A stretch of DNA of 13,508 nt from Candidatus Moranbacteria bacterium CG_4_8_14_3_um_filter_34_16 (GCA_002782345.1 PFHO01000033.1:5926-19433); one strand, 5' to 3'; counted from the stretch's first letter, positions 1-7,744 are shown. The notes: generated from the letters alone by a model not told the origin. Numbers and translations are program-made.

Positions 1-800
1 GCCGCTTTCCTGTGTTCCTCGCTTTGATGCATACTGATAATCGTGCCAATTCCGACATTTGCCATTATTTGATAAATTTCTTTTGATCCCTCTGTCCCGC
101 CCGTAAATTCAGAAACAATAATTTTCCCCGCACGATTATTTTCCGCTCCGGAAAAAAGCATTGGACCACTGGCGCGTCTTTTAGCCTCTTGATATTCCCA
201 AATAGTTCCAATTACTTTTAAAATATCTTTCACATATCTTGGTTGAGCCTTTTCAATTATTTTTCCGATAAATTGCGCCGATAAATTGTCCGCCGGCGTA
301 TGAACATTCATTAAATTTATTCCCAAAGCTTTGGCCGCATCCACAATCGCATAATGATTGGAAGGGTTGATTCCCCGTGCCACCTCCGAAATTCTTTTAT
401 GAATCATTTTTTCCGCCACATTCACCGGAATTCCTATTTTCTCCATTTGATCAATTTGATAATTCATCACATCATCCAAACCCGCCAAAGCTAGCCCGAC
501 TGGATGATGATTGATAACCAAATCCACACCTAATTCTTTGGCGATAAGTAAACTGCCTTGAGTAATATCAATAGAAGCCAGCACTTTTTTAATCGGTTTT
601 CCTCCAATTTCATTATGAATTCGCGTATCAGAATAAGGGTTGGTCAAACGTTCTTTGTCAAAATAAGTTTTTTCTTCCTTGGTTAAATTTTCATAGGCTT
701 CTTTTTTTTCTTTCAAATACTGCCTGATTTCTTTTTCACTGCGAAAATCGTTTTGAATCCCTTTTTTGATAGCTAATTGATAAATTTCTTGAATTTTCAT
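1..800 (-). CDS. NIF3-family (DUF34) metal-binding protein, partial at C-terminus
   Basis: The gene starts with ATG at 800 and is cut by the left edge after 266 codons, without a stop. I translated it by hand. It opens with MKIQEIYQLAIKKG and has a charged helical N-terminal part (residues 1-65). The NIF3 core follows: the metal-ligand motif INHHP at about 96-100, NVHTPADN at 165-172 (where HTNLD-like sequence is usual) and ISMHQSEEH at 255-263, which matches the second metal-binding H...E cluster of the family. NIF3/DUF34 proteins bind a dinuclear metal centre. They are often labelled GTP cyclohydrolase I type 2-like, but their reaction is not settled, so no function is claimed. The gene is read in the same direction as uvrB but lies about 280 bases beyond it, so it may have its own promoter, which I could not place. 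Family assignment is confident; the truncation is only the window edge. Confidence 0.85.
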   Translation of the reverse strand, partial: MKIQEIYQLAIKKGIQNDFRSEKEIRQYLKEKKEAYENLTKEEKTYFDKERLTNPYSDTRIHNEIGGKPIKKVLASIDITQGSLLIAKELGVDLVINHHPVGLALAGLDDVMNYQIDQMEKIGIPVNVAEKMIHKRISEVARGINPSNHYAIVDAAKALGINLMNVHTPADNLSAQFIGKIIEKAQPRYVKDILKVIGTIWEYQEAKRRASGPMLFSGAENNRAGKIIVSEFTGGTEGSKEIYQIMANVGIGTIISMHQSEEHRKA

Positions 801-1083
801 AATAAATTTATTTTTAATTTTTTATTATTCTTAAATTTAGCACAGCCAAAATCAATCCGCAACTGGAAATAAACATTGCGCCAAATAATTGGATGGAAAA
901 AATTTAATAAAAATACGTAAGTCCTAAAAATAAAAAAAATCAAAAAAGATAAAATTCTAACGGACTGTCCGCCTATTAGTCCGCTTGTTGAATAATTTGA
1001 CTAAAAGAAAAAAATTTTGATAATTTTATTTTATAATTTTAAAGCTTTATTATGCATTAAATTATTGATTCGTAAATCCAAGA
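801..1083. other. Intergenic region between nif3-like gene and uvrB
   Basis: This gene-poor, A+T-rich stretch lies between two minus-strand genes. It holds the weak hairpin at 961-984 and a 29-codon open stretch without its own convincing start (minus strand, 814-903, hydrophobic, with an internal ATG at 876). I see no RNA gene and no promoter that I would defend. Confidence 0.6.
961..984 (-). terminator. Possible weak terminator hairpin after uvrB
   Basis: CGGACT (961-966) can pair with AGTCCG (978-983) around an 11-base loop. On the minus strand the hairpin is followed by TTAGAATTTTATC and then T-runs. It lies about 100 bases past the uvrB stop. The 6-bp stem and the interrupted T-tract make this a tentative call. 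A GCGGAC direct repeat inside the hairpin also allows an alternative small GGAC-A-GTCC fold. Confidence 0.3.
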
Positions 1084-3147
1084 TTATTTAAACTGTAATT
1101 TTCGCAATTCTCCGATTTCATCTCTTATAACCATCGCCCGTTCAAACTCCAAGTTTCTTCCCGCTTCTTTCATTTCTCGTTCTCTTTGTTTGATATATCC
1201 GGCAATATCTTCCATCGCTTCTAAATGAGAAAAATCAACACTCAATTGGGGATTGATTTCATGATCCACGATAGATATTATTTTCTTCTGAATAGTTTTT
1301 GGAGTAATTTTATTTTTTTTATTATATGCCAACTGCAAAGCGCGCCGACGATTAGTTTCGTTAATCGCGCGTTTCATAGAACCGGTTTTTATGTCGGCAT
1401 ATAAAATAACTTTTCCTCGCACATTTCTTGCGGCTCTTCCGATTGTTTGAATCAAAGAAGTTTCATTTCTCAAAAATCCTTCTTTATCGGCGTCTAAAAT
1501 AGCCACTAATGACACTTCCGGCAAATCCAATCCTTCGCGAAGCAGATTGACTCCCACTAAAACATCAATTTTCCCCCGTCTCAAATTTTCCAATGTTTTT
1601 ATTCTATCTAAAGTATTCACTCCGGAATGGAGATACTCGGTTTTTATCTTTAATTCCTTAAGATATTCCGCCAAATTTTCCGCTTGTTTTTTAGTTAAAG
1701 TTGTTGCTAAAACTCTTTCCTTTCTTTTGATTATCTTTTCTATTTCTTCTTTGAGATCTTTTATCTGAGTTTTAGCCGATCGCGTTAAAATCTCCGGATC
1801 AATCAGTCCCGTTGGACGAATAATTTGTTCTACTATGCCCGGAATTTTTGTTTTTTTTATATTTTGATCTTTTTTCTCAATTTTAATTTCAATCGCGAAA
1901 TTTTTCAACTTTGAAATTTTTTTATTTTTATAATAACTTATTCGGCTTTTTTCCAATTCGTATTTTCCCGGCGTAGCGCTTACAAAAACCGTTTGATAAA
2001 CTTTTTTTTCAAATTCTTCAAATTTCAAAGGACGATTGTCCAAAGCACTGGGAAGACGAAAACCGTTTTCTACCAAAGAAAATTTGCGCGCCCGATCACC
2101 GTTATACATTCCGTTAAGTTGCGAAACACTAACATGAGATTCATCAACCACCAGAAAAAAATTTTGAGGGAAATAATCCAAAAGAACAAAAGGCGCTTCT
2201 CCCGGCGCGCGTCCGGTAAGATAACGAGAATAATTTTCAATCCCGTTGCAATACCCGATTTCTCGCATCATTTCCAAATCTTGACGAGTCCTTCTAGAAA
2301 TTCGCTCCGCCTCCAAAATCTTTCCTTCGTTTTTAAAAAAAATTATTTGGGCTTCCATTTCCTTTTCAATCTCTTCCAAAGCGTTCTTCATAATTTCCTC
2401 TGGCGCCACAAAATGTTTTGCCGGATAAATAAAAACTTTTTCCAATGTTCCCAATTCCTGACCGGTTGCGGGATTGTATTCAAAAATTTTTTGAGTTTTT
2501 TCTTTTTCCGTTTCTATTCTGACAATTGTTTCTCGTCCCGGCATCATAATTTCCAAAACATTGCCACTCAAACGAAATTTTCCTCGCTCCAAGATATCCG
2601 AACGAAGATATTGCATTTTCACCAAATCGGAAATTGTTTTTTCTCTTTGAAAATTTTCCCCAATTTTAATTTCTTTGATATTTTTTTGATAATATTCCGG
2701 TGAACCCAAACCATAAATGCAAGAAACCGAAGCGCAAATTATCACGTCTTGCCGAGACAAAAGCGACGCTGTGGCGCTATGGCGCAAACGATCAATTTCA
2801 TCATTAATTTGAGATTCTTTTTCAATGTAGGTGTCAGTTGAAGAAATATAGGCTTCCGGTTGATAATAATCATAATAAGAAACAAAATATTCCACCGCGT
2901 TTTTAGGAAAAAAAATTCTAAATTCTTGCGCCAATTGCGCCGCCAAAGTTTTGTTAGGCGCAATCACTAATGTTGGTCGTTGAATTTTCTCAATCACATT
3001 GGCTATGGTAAAAGTTTTTCCCGAACCGGTTACCCCCAAAAGTGTTTGAACTTTTTGCTCGTTTTTTATCCCTTTTGTCAGTTCCTTAATCGCTTTAGGT
3101 TGATCCCCTTGCGGTTTAAACTTGGAAAAAATTTTGAATTTATTCAT
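1084..3147 (-). CDS. uvrB: UvrB, excinuclease ABC subunit B
   Basis: UvrB is the damage-verifying helicase-like subunit of UvrABC nucleotide excision repair. It receives the lesion from UvrA and recruits UvrC for the incisions. From ATG 3147 the protein has 687 residues (E. coli UvrB has 673). Visible landmarks are the N-terminal FKPQGDQPKAI, Walker A GVTGSGKT (about 38-45), the damage-probing beta-hairpin region with YYDYYQPEAY (about 92-101), DESH (335-338), SATP (390-393), the helicase C-terminal part with GRAAR and a C-terminal UVR motif around ERAMVIRDEIGELRKL. Compared with E. coli there is a lysine-rich insertion of about 33 residues between YELEKS and EQIIRPTG. The frame is open further, to a GTG at 3198. 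ATG 3147 is preferred because MNKFKIFSKFKPQGDQ matches the usual UvrB start; neither start has a clear Shine-Dalgarno. The gene follows the ManC-like gene by 55 bases and is probably cotranscribed with it. Confidence 0.97.
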   Translation of the reverse strand: MNKFKIFSKFKPQGDQPKAIKELTKGIKNEQKVQTLLGVTGSGKTFTIANVIEKIQRPTLVIAPNKTLAAQLAQEFRIFFPKNAVEYFVSYYDYYQPEAYISSTDTYIEKESQINDEIDRLRHSATASLLSRQDVIICASVSCIYGLGSPEYYQKNIKEIKIGENFQREKTISDLVKMQYLRSDILERGKFRLSGNVLEIMMPGRETIVRIETEKEKTQKIFEYNPATGQELGTLEKVFIYPAKHFVAPEEIMKNALEEIEKEMEAQIIFFKNEGKILEAERISRRTRQDLEMMREIGYCNGIENYSRYLTGRAPGEAPFVLLDYFPQNFFLVVDESHVSVSQLNGMYNGDRARKFSLVENGFRLPSALDNRPLKFEEFEKKVYQTVFVSATPGKYELEKSRISYYKNKKISKLKNFAIEIKIEKKDQNIKKTKIPGIVEQIIRPTGLIDPEILTRSAKTQIKDLKEEIEKIIKRKERVLATTLTKKQAENLAEYLKELKIKTEYLHSGVNTLDRIKTLENLRRGKIDVLVGVNLLREGLDLPEVSLVAILDADKEGFLRNETSLIQTIGRAARNVRGKVILYADIKTGSMKRAINETNRRRALQLAYNKKNKITPKTIQKKIISIVDHEINPQLSVDFSHLEAMEDIAGYIKQREREMKEAGRNLEFERAMVIRDEIGELRKLQFK

Positions 3148-3202
3148 TGGATATTTTGGAAAATAAATTGCTCTAGTCAAATTATCAGGCAACAGCACTA
3201 TT

Positions 3203-4243
3203 TCACAAATATTTATTAAACTTCCTCGCTTTCATTTCTTTTACCAACGCCGAAATTTGAACTACATCATCTTTATGAACCACCACTAAAGCATCCGGGG
3301 TATTAACTACTACCATCCCTTTGAGACCTACTGTTGTTACAATTTTGTTTTTTTCCAAATTATACACCAAGCTATCTTGAGTTTTAAAATTGATCACTTC
3401 TCCTTTTTCAACATTTTTGTCGCTACTTTCTTCCAAAGCTTCTTTGAGAGCATATAGCGTTCCCGGATCGCTCCAGCCCATATTAGTTTTCAAAACTACG
3501 GCGTTTTCAAGATTTACTTTTTCAATGACAGCTTCATCAAAAGAAAGTTTTGGACATTTTTCATATTTTCCCGCCTTAACGCATTGATAAATTTCCGGCG
3601 CCAATTTTTGGTAACATCGGCTCAAAAAATCCACTGAGGAAACAAAATAACCTGGATTCCAAAAATATTCTCCAGATTTATACATCTGATCGCAAACTCC
3701 TTTTTCCGGTTTGTATTTCCATCCTTTAAATTGAAACCAATCCTGTTTTCCAATTTCTCCCATTTTTTCTCCCACTTTTATCCAACCCAAATTATTATTG
3801 GCAAACCTGGGTCGTTCCGCCATAAAAATAAACCTTTTTGAATCTTTCTCAATTAATTTTTGTCCAGTCTTTAAAGCTTTTGTAAATTCTTTGACTCTAT
3901 CCATCAAATGATCCGCCCAAATAATCGCCATCGGACCAACATAACCGTTTTTTTGCAGTTTGTTAACCGCAAAAAAAACCGCCGGTCCCACATCTCTTCT
4001 CTCCGGCTCTAAAAAAATATTTTTTACAGGCAACTTGGGCAATTGTTTTTTTATTATTTTTTGGTATATTTTGGTTGTTTGAATAAAAATATTTTCTGAA
4101 CCAAAAACCGGTGCTACTCGTTCATAAGCCAATTGAATAGTTGACTGACCGTTAAAAATTGTATCAAACTGCTTAGGCGAATTTACTCGCGAGAGTGGCC
4201 ACATTCTCGTTCCGATTCCGCCAGCAAAAATGACTATCTTCAT
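3203..4243 (-). CDS. manC: Mannose-1-phosphate guanylyltransferase (ManC-like nucleotidyltransferase)
   Basis: This is predicted to form GDP-mannose from mannose-1-phosphate and GTP for cell-surface glycan synthesis. The 346-residue protein starts with the nucleotidyltransferase signature FAGGIGTRMWPLSR followed by SPKQF (residues 6-26). Other family blocks are LEPERRDVGPAV, WADH (where PADH is usual), WNPGYF and GWSDPGTLYALKEAL. It ends with a short beta-helix-like tail (DSLVYNLEKNKIVTTVGLKG). It lacks the C-terminal cupin phosphomannose isomerase domain of bifunctional ManC/AlgA enzymes. That activity may instead come from the PGI/PMI-like gene at 6713-7744. The stop is TGA. It is the first gene of the minus-strand run, divergent from the gene at 4391. 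Base specificity (GTP or another NTP) cannot be read from the sequence, so the symbol reflects the family. Confidence 0.85.
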   Translation of the reverse strand: MKIVIFAGGIGTRMWPLSRVNSPKQFDTIFNGQSTIQLAYERVAPVFGSENIFIQTTKIYQKIIKKQLPKLPVKNIFLEPERRDVGPAVFFAVNKLQKNGYVGPMAIIWADHLMDRVKEFTKALKTGQKLIEKDSKRFIFMAERPRFANNNLGWIKVGEKMGEIGKQDWFQFKGWKYKPEKGVCDQMYKSGEYFWNPGYFVSSVDFLSRCYQKLAPEIYQCVKAGKYEKCPKLSFDEAVIEKVNLENAVVLKTNMGWSDPGTLYALKEALEESSDKNVEKGEVINFKTQDSLVYNLEKNKIVTTVGLKGMVVVNTPDALVVVHKDDVVQISALVKEMKARKFNKYL

Positions 4244-4390
4244 AATTTTGCATTTTACACTTAGTTATTTATCCTGTATAATTAAATCACAATTTAAAAC
4301 CGTTAGCAAAAAATATCTTTTGAAGATTTTTTTCAAAATCATTTTTTTGTCGGTTTCCTTGACTAAAATAAATAACTATGCTAAATTGTT
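4244..4390. promoter_or_regulatory. Divergent intergenic promoter region
   Basis: This region separates the ManC-like gene (minus) from the PF04020-type gene (plus). For the minus gene a possible TAAAAT -10 (complement of 4252-4257) lies 8 bases before its ATG, with a poor TATACA -35 set 17 bases upstream. On the plus strand there is also an isolated TATAAT at 4274-4279 and a small A+T hairpin, ATCTT-TTG-AAGAT with a T-run (4315-4333), which could act as a weak terminator in a longer leader. The best plus-strand promoter is listed separately. Confidence 0.45.
4359..4387 (+). promoter_or_regulatory. Sigma-70-type promoter for the 4391 gene cluster
   Basis: TTGACT (4359-4364) is followed after 17 bases by TAAATT (4382-4387), with TGC just before the -10 (extended -10 form). 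The -10 ends only 3 bases before ATG 4391. The transcript would therefore be leaderless or nearly so, unless TATGCT (4377-4382) is the real -10. Confidence 0.55.
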
Positions 4391-4747
4391 ATGAGTTTTT
4401 TATTGAGAACATTATCTTACATATTGATTAATGCCATTTCCATTTGGACTGCTGATTATTTCATTGATGGATTTGTTTTTAGGGGAAATTGGCAAGATTT
4501 ATTGATAGCTGGTTTGGTTTTGGGAATTGTAAATTCCTTAATTAGACCTATAATAAAGTTGATTGCATTGCCGGTTATTTTTTTGACATTAGGTCTTTTT
4601 ACAGTAATTATAAATATCGCTCTTTTATTTTTCGTCGCCGAAATTCTACCCACTCTTCAAATTGAAACTTTTTGGGCCGCTTTTATGGGAGTTTTTGTTA
4701 TAAGTATTACCAATCATCTCCTTTCAATTCTAACAAAAAAACATTGA
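4391..4747 (+). CDS. PF04020-type (YvlD / phage holin 4 superfamily IV) membrane protein
   Basis: A 118-residue integral membrane protein of the small four-helix family commonly labelled 'phage holin family protein' or YvlD-like. Hydrophobic segments fall at about residues 4-24, 37-55, 57-85 and 92-114. The conserved core GIVNSLIRPIIKLIALPV, then LTLGLFTVIINIALLF, is the hallmark of the family. The holin label is historical: such genes are widespread on bacterial chromosomes without phage context, there is no endolysin nearby, and the function is unknown. Only one start is plausible (MSFLLRTL), since a later start would remove the first helix. The stop is TGA, and secG begins 4 bases later, so the two are almost certainly cotranscribed. 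Confidence 0.85.
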   Translation: MSFLLRTLSYILINAISIWTADYFIDGFVFRGNWQDLLIAGLVLGIVNSLIRPIIKLIALPVIFLTLGLFTVIINIALLFFVAEILPTLQIETFWAAFMGVFVISITNHLLSILTKKH

Positions 4748-4751
4748 CATA

Positions 4752-4973
4752 ATGAATAAAATAATAGCTATATCAACAATTGTCGTTTCAATTCTTTTGA
4801 TAATCTCTATTCTTTTGCAAAACAGAGGATCGGGACTTTCTGGAACTTTTGGAGGAGATATGAGCGGTTACTATACACGACGAGGATTTGAAAAATTTTT
4901 AATTTCTTTTTCAATAGCACTATCTTTTTTGTTTATTGTTTTGTCCATTTGGAATTTGTTTTTGGCAAAATAA
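4752..4973 (+). CDS. secG: SecG, protein-export translocase subunit
   Basis: SecG is the small accessory subunit of the SecYEG channel and assists SecA-driven export. The 73-residue protein has the two-helix SecG plan: helix 1 at about residues 3-22 ending in ILLQNRGSGLSGTFGG (the Q-R/G-rich loop typical of the family), then a short cytoplasmic loop DMSGYYTRRGFEKF, then helix 2 at about 50-71. The length is normal for SecG. It lies 4 bases after the membrane-protein gene and upstream of an exported solute-binding protein. No clear Shine-Dalgarno precedes its ATG, consistent with close coupling to the gene before it. Confidence 0.9.
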   Translation: MNKIIAISTIVVSILLIISILLQNRGSGLSGTFGGDMSGYYTRRGFEKFLISFSIALSFLFIVLSIWNLFLAK

Positions 4974-5018
4974 TATTCTAATTAGTTGAAACAAACTCAT
5001 TTGTAATTATTTAAACAA

Positions 5019-5049
5019 AAGCCATCGGCACAATTTTAGCCAATGGTTT
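5019..5049 (+). repeat. Imperfect inverted repeat between secG and the solute-binding protein gene
   Basis: AAGCCAT (5019-5025) can pair with ATGGTTT (5043-5049), including one G-U pair. Inside it GGC (5027-5029) pairs with GCC (5039-5041). No T-run follows, so it is not a normal terminator. It also lies inside the reading frame that appears to extend the next gene upstream. Confidence 0.4.
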
Positions 5050-5103
5050 AAAATAAACAAAGTATTAAGTTTCAGAGAGAAACTTGTTTTTTATTCACTT
5101 TTA

Positions 5104-6708
5104 TTGTTGCTTATCAGTTCAATTTTTGGTTGGGGACAATTTTACTATTTTTCTAAAACTGAAGAAAAACCTGATTTTGGAGGAGAATATATTGAAGGAA
5201 TTATCGGACAACCCTCTCATATCAACCCCATTCTTTCCCAATCCAATGAAACTGATGAGGATCTCGTTCAACTGATCTATTCCGGTCTTTTCAAATATGA
5301 TGAAAAAGGTAATTTAAAAAACGATTTGGCAGAAAGTTATGAAATTTCCGATGATAAAACTACCTATACCGTCAAGTTGAAAAGAAATATTATTTGGCAT
5401 GACAACCAACCACTAACCGCAAATGATGTTATTTTTACACTTAATTTAATCAGCGACCCCGCTTACAAAAGTCCGTTAAGATCAAGCTGGAAAAAAATAG
5501 AATTTCAACAATTGGATGATTTTTCCTTGCAATTTAAAATTAACGAACCTTATGCGGGTTTTTTACATAGTTTAACTTTCAAAATATTGCCTAAACATAT
5601 TTGGGAATCGGTTTCTCCAGAAAATTTTTCCCTTAGTCCTCTCAATTTGGAAACCATAGGTTCAGGACCGTATAAATACAATACCATTCAAAAAGATTCC
5701 AAAGGAAACATTTTAACTTATAAATTGTTGGCTAACCCTTTTTATTTTGAAGGCAAACCCTACATTTCCAAAATAACTTTCAATTTCTATACCGATGAAG
5801 ATTCCGCCTTAGACGCCCTCAACAGAAAAGAAATTATGGGAATAAATTCTCTTTCTTCTCAAAAAATAGGCGCAATAAAATCTCAAAAAAATATCTCGGT
5901 TTATAAAGTTAATTTGCCTCGTTATTTAGCGGTTTTTTTCAATCAAAATAAAAGTGTTTCTTTAGCCAATGACGAGGTTAGAAAAGCGTTAAATTTGGCA
6001 ACTAACAGAGAAGAAATTTTAGGACACGTCTTGGATAATAACGGCCGACCTGTTTATTCTCCTTTTTTGGAAGGAACTCTCGGATACTCCAATGAATTGG
6101 GAGAAAAAGAATTTAGTCCGGAAAAAGCCAATAACTTGTTAGAAGAAAAAGGTTGGAAAAAAAATGATTCAGGTATTCGTTCCAAAGACGGAACCGATTT
6201 GAAAATAAATTTGGTTACTACCGATTGGGAAGAATTGAAAAAGACTTCTGAAATTTTAAAATCTCAATGGGAAAAAATAGGCGCGGAAGTCAATATTCAA
6301 TCTTTTTCCATCTCCGATATTCAACAAAATTATATCCGCCCTCGAGAATATGAAGCTTTTCTTTTTGGACAAATAAACGGAGCTGATCCTGATCCTTATT
6401 CTTTTTGGCATTCCGATCAAAAAAATGATCCCGGTCTTAATCTTTCCCGTTTCGGAGACGCAGAGACTGATAAAATCATTGAACAAGCGCGCGTTGAATT
6501 TGATGAAGAAAAAAGAACTCAAGCTTATATTGATTTTCAAAAAAAACTGTTTGAAGAAATGCCGGCCGTATTCTTATATTCTCCCGATTATATCTATCCC
6601 GTAAGCAATTCCATTAAAAATGTTAATCTTGTTTTTATGCTTAATCCTTCTCAACGTTTTTCCGATATCAATCTTTGGTATATTAAAACTAAACGGGTAA
6701 AAAAATAA
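5104..6708 (+). CDS. Family-5 (peptide/oligopeptide-type) extracellular solute-binding protein; true start probably upstream
   Basis: This is predicted to be a membrane-anchored solute-binding lipoprotein-like component of an ABC importer (SBP_bac_5; DppA/OppA family). From TTG 5104 it has 534 residues. FGGEYIEGIIGQP, then INPILSQSNETDEDLVQLIYSGLF, WHDNQPLTANDVIFTL and IGSGPYKY are the family's N-terminal blocks; VRKALNLATNREEIL and the DPDPYSFWHS region follow in the second lobe. TTG 5104 falls inside the hydrophobic segment. Codons upstream remain open to 4990 and encode sensible sequence (QWFKINKVLSFREKLVFY, then the hydrophobic stretch), giving a positively charged N-terminus followed by an anchor. 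No ATG, GTG or TTG is available there, only ATT (4999) or ATA (5053). No lipobox cysteine is visible, so an uncleaved anchor is likely. No permease or ATPase genes are adjacent. The gene ends 4 bases before the PGI/PMI-like gene. Confidence 0.88.
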   Translation: MLLISSIFGWGQFYYFSKTEEKPDFGGEYIEGIIGQPSHINPILSQSNETDEDLVQLIYSGLFKYDEKGNLKNDLAESYEISDDKTTYTVKLKRNIIWHDNQPLTANDVIFTLNLISDPAYKSPLRSSWKKIEFQQLDDFSLQFKINEPYAGFLHSLTFKILPKHIWESVSPENFSLSPLNLETIGSGPYKYNTIQKDSKGNILTYKLLANPFYFEGKPYISKITFNFYTDEDSALDALNRKEIMGINSLSSQKIGAIKSQKNISVYKVNLPRYLAVFFNQNKSVSLANDEVRKALNLATNREEILGHVLDNNGRPVYSPFLEGTLGYSNELGEKEFSPEKANNLLEEKGWKKNDSGIRSKDGTDLKINLVTTDWEELKKTSEILKSQWEKIGAEVNIQSFSISDIQQNYIRPREYEAFLFGQINGADPDPYSFWHSDQKNDPGLNLSRFGDAETDKIIEQARVEFDEEKRTQAYIDFQKKLFEEMPAVFLYSPDYIYPVSNSIKNVNLVFMLNPSQRFSDINLWYIKTKRVKK

Positions 6709-6712
6709 AAAT

Positions 6713-7744
6713 ATGCAAAAAAATAATCTGTCCCAATGGGATAAAGAAAATTTACGCCAAGTGATTATCAATTCCCCCAAACAATTCGCCGAGGGTTTTC
6801 AATTAGCCAAAAATGTCAACCTTAAAAAACAAAAATCCACTGCTGTTTGCATTTCCGGTATGGGAGGATCGTCATTGCCGGCTGATCTTGTTCGCGTTTA
6901 TATCGATCAACTTTATGAATTTAATCAAGAAAATAATTTTCCGCTGGAAATAATCCAAAATAAGTCTTATGAACTTCCCGCCAAAACACTTAAACATTGT
7001 TTGCATATTTTTGCTTCTTATTCCGGTAACACCGAAGAAACTCTTTCTGCTCTTGATAAAGCAATGGTCTTAAAACTTCCAATTGTAGGATTAACACATG
7101 GAGGGAAATTAAAAGAAATTTGCAGTAAAAATAATATTCCCTGTATAATTGTTCCCCCTGTTAGCCAGCCTCGCTATGCTACCGGATATTTCTTTGCTAT
7201 AATTTTGCAAATTCTCCATAATCTTAAATTAATTGAAGATAAATCCAAGGAAATTAATCTCCTCGCTGAAAAACTAGCTAAAATTGTTTTAACATTAGAA
7301 ACGCCGGGAAAAAATTTAGCCCAAAAATTGATAGGAAAAACTCCTATTATCTACACCACGGATAAATACAAAGCAGTCGCATTAATCTGGAAAATAAAAA
7401 TCAATGAAAATGCTAAAACGCCCTGCTTTTGGAATTATTATCCTGAACTTAATCATAATGAAATGGTGGGATATACTTTACCTCAAGGAAAATTTCATAT
7501 CATAACGCTTCTTGATCCCACTGATAATTCTAGAATTTTAAAACGTATGAAAATTACCACTTCTCTTTTAAAAACCAAAAATATTGAAACCACCTTTTTC
7601 AAAATGCCCGGGAAAAATTTATTTCTTAAACTATTTAGCACGCTTCTTTTTGGCGATTGGGTTTCTTATTATCTGGCGCTTAGCTATAAACAAGACCCCA
7701 CCCCGGTTGATATGGTGGAAGAACTTAAAAAATCTTTAAAATAA
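6713..7744 (+). CDS. Bifunctional phosphoglucose/phosphomannose isomerase (SIS-domain)
   Basis: This is predicted to interconvert glucose-6-phosphate or mannose-6-phosphate with fructose-6-phosphate. The 343-residue protein has tandem SIS domains. The first carries ISGMGGSSLPADL (about 48-60) and ASYSGNTEETLSA (about 102-114), the phosphate-binding serine/threonine loop. PRYATGY corresponds to the PR-A-LGY block of the PGI/PMI family. In the second domain, WNYYPELNHNEMVGY (about 240-254) is the active-site block of the archaeal/bacterial dual-specificity enzymes (usual length 300-350). The start is ATG 6713, 4 bases after the solute-binding protein stop, so cotranscription is likely. With the ManC-like gene at 3203-4243 it points to GDP-mannose supply; the phosphomannomutase step is absent here. 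Dual specificity is inferred from the family. Confidence 0.88.
   Translation: MQKNNLSQWDKENLRQVIINSPKQFAEGFQLAKNVNLKKQKSTAVCISGMGGSSLPADLVRVYIDQLYEFNQENNFPLEIIQNKSYELPAKTLKHCLHIFASYSGNTEETLSALDKAMVLKLPIVGLTHGGKLKEICSKNNIPCIIVPPVSQPRYATGYFFAIILQILHNLKLIEDKSKEINLLAEKLAKIVLTLETPGKNLAQKLIGKTPIIYTTDKYKAVALIWKIKINENAKTPCFWNYYPELNHNEMVGYTLPQGKFHIITLLDPTDNSRILKRMKITTSLLKTKNIETTFFKMPGKNLFLKLFSTLLFGDWVSYYLALSYKQDPTPVDMVEELKKSLK

Noticed and set aside
814..903. 29-codon hydrophobic open stretch on the minus strand upstream of the nif3-like gene (internal ATG at 876)
   Set aside because: It is too short to judge and lacks a supported start. It could be a gene remnant or a tiny membrane peptide, but nothing in the sequence decides this.
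1993..2703. 236-codon plus-strand open frame inside uvrB
   Set aside because: It is antisense to a well-supported UvrB. Its phenylalanine-rich translation is what A-rich lysine and glutamate codons give on the reverse strand.
4391..4747. A phage lysis cassette, suggested by the holin-type membrane protein
   Set aside because: There is no endolysin, spanin or other phage gene nearby. This family is common on chromosomes, and the gene sits in an operon with secG.
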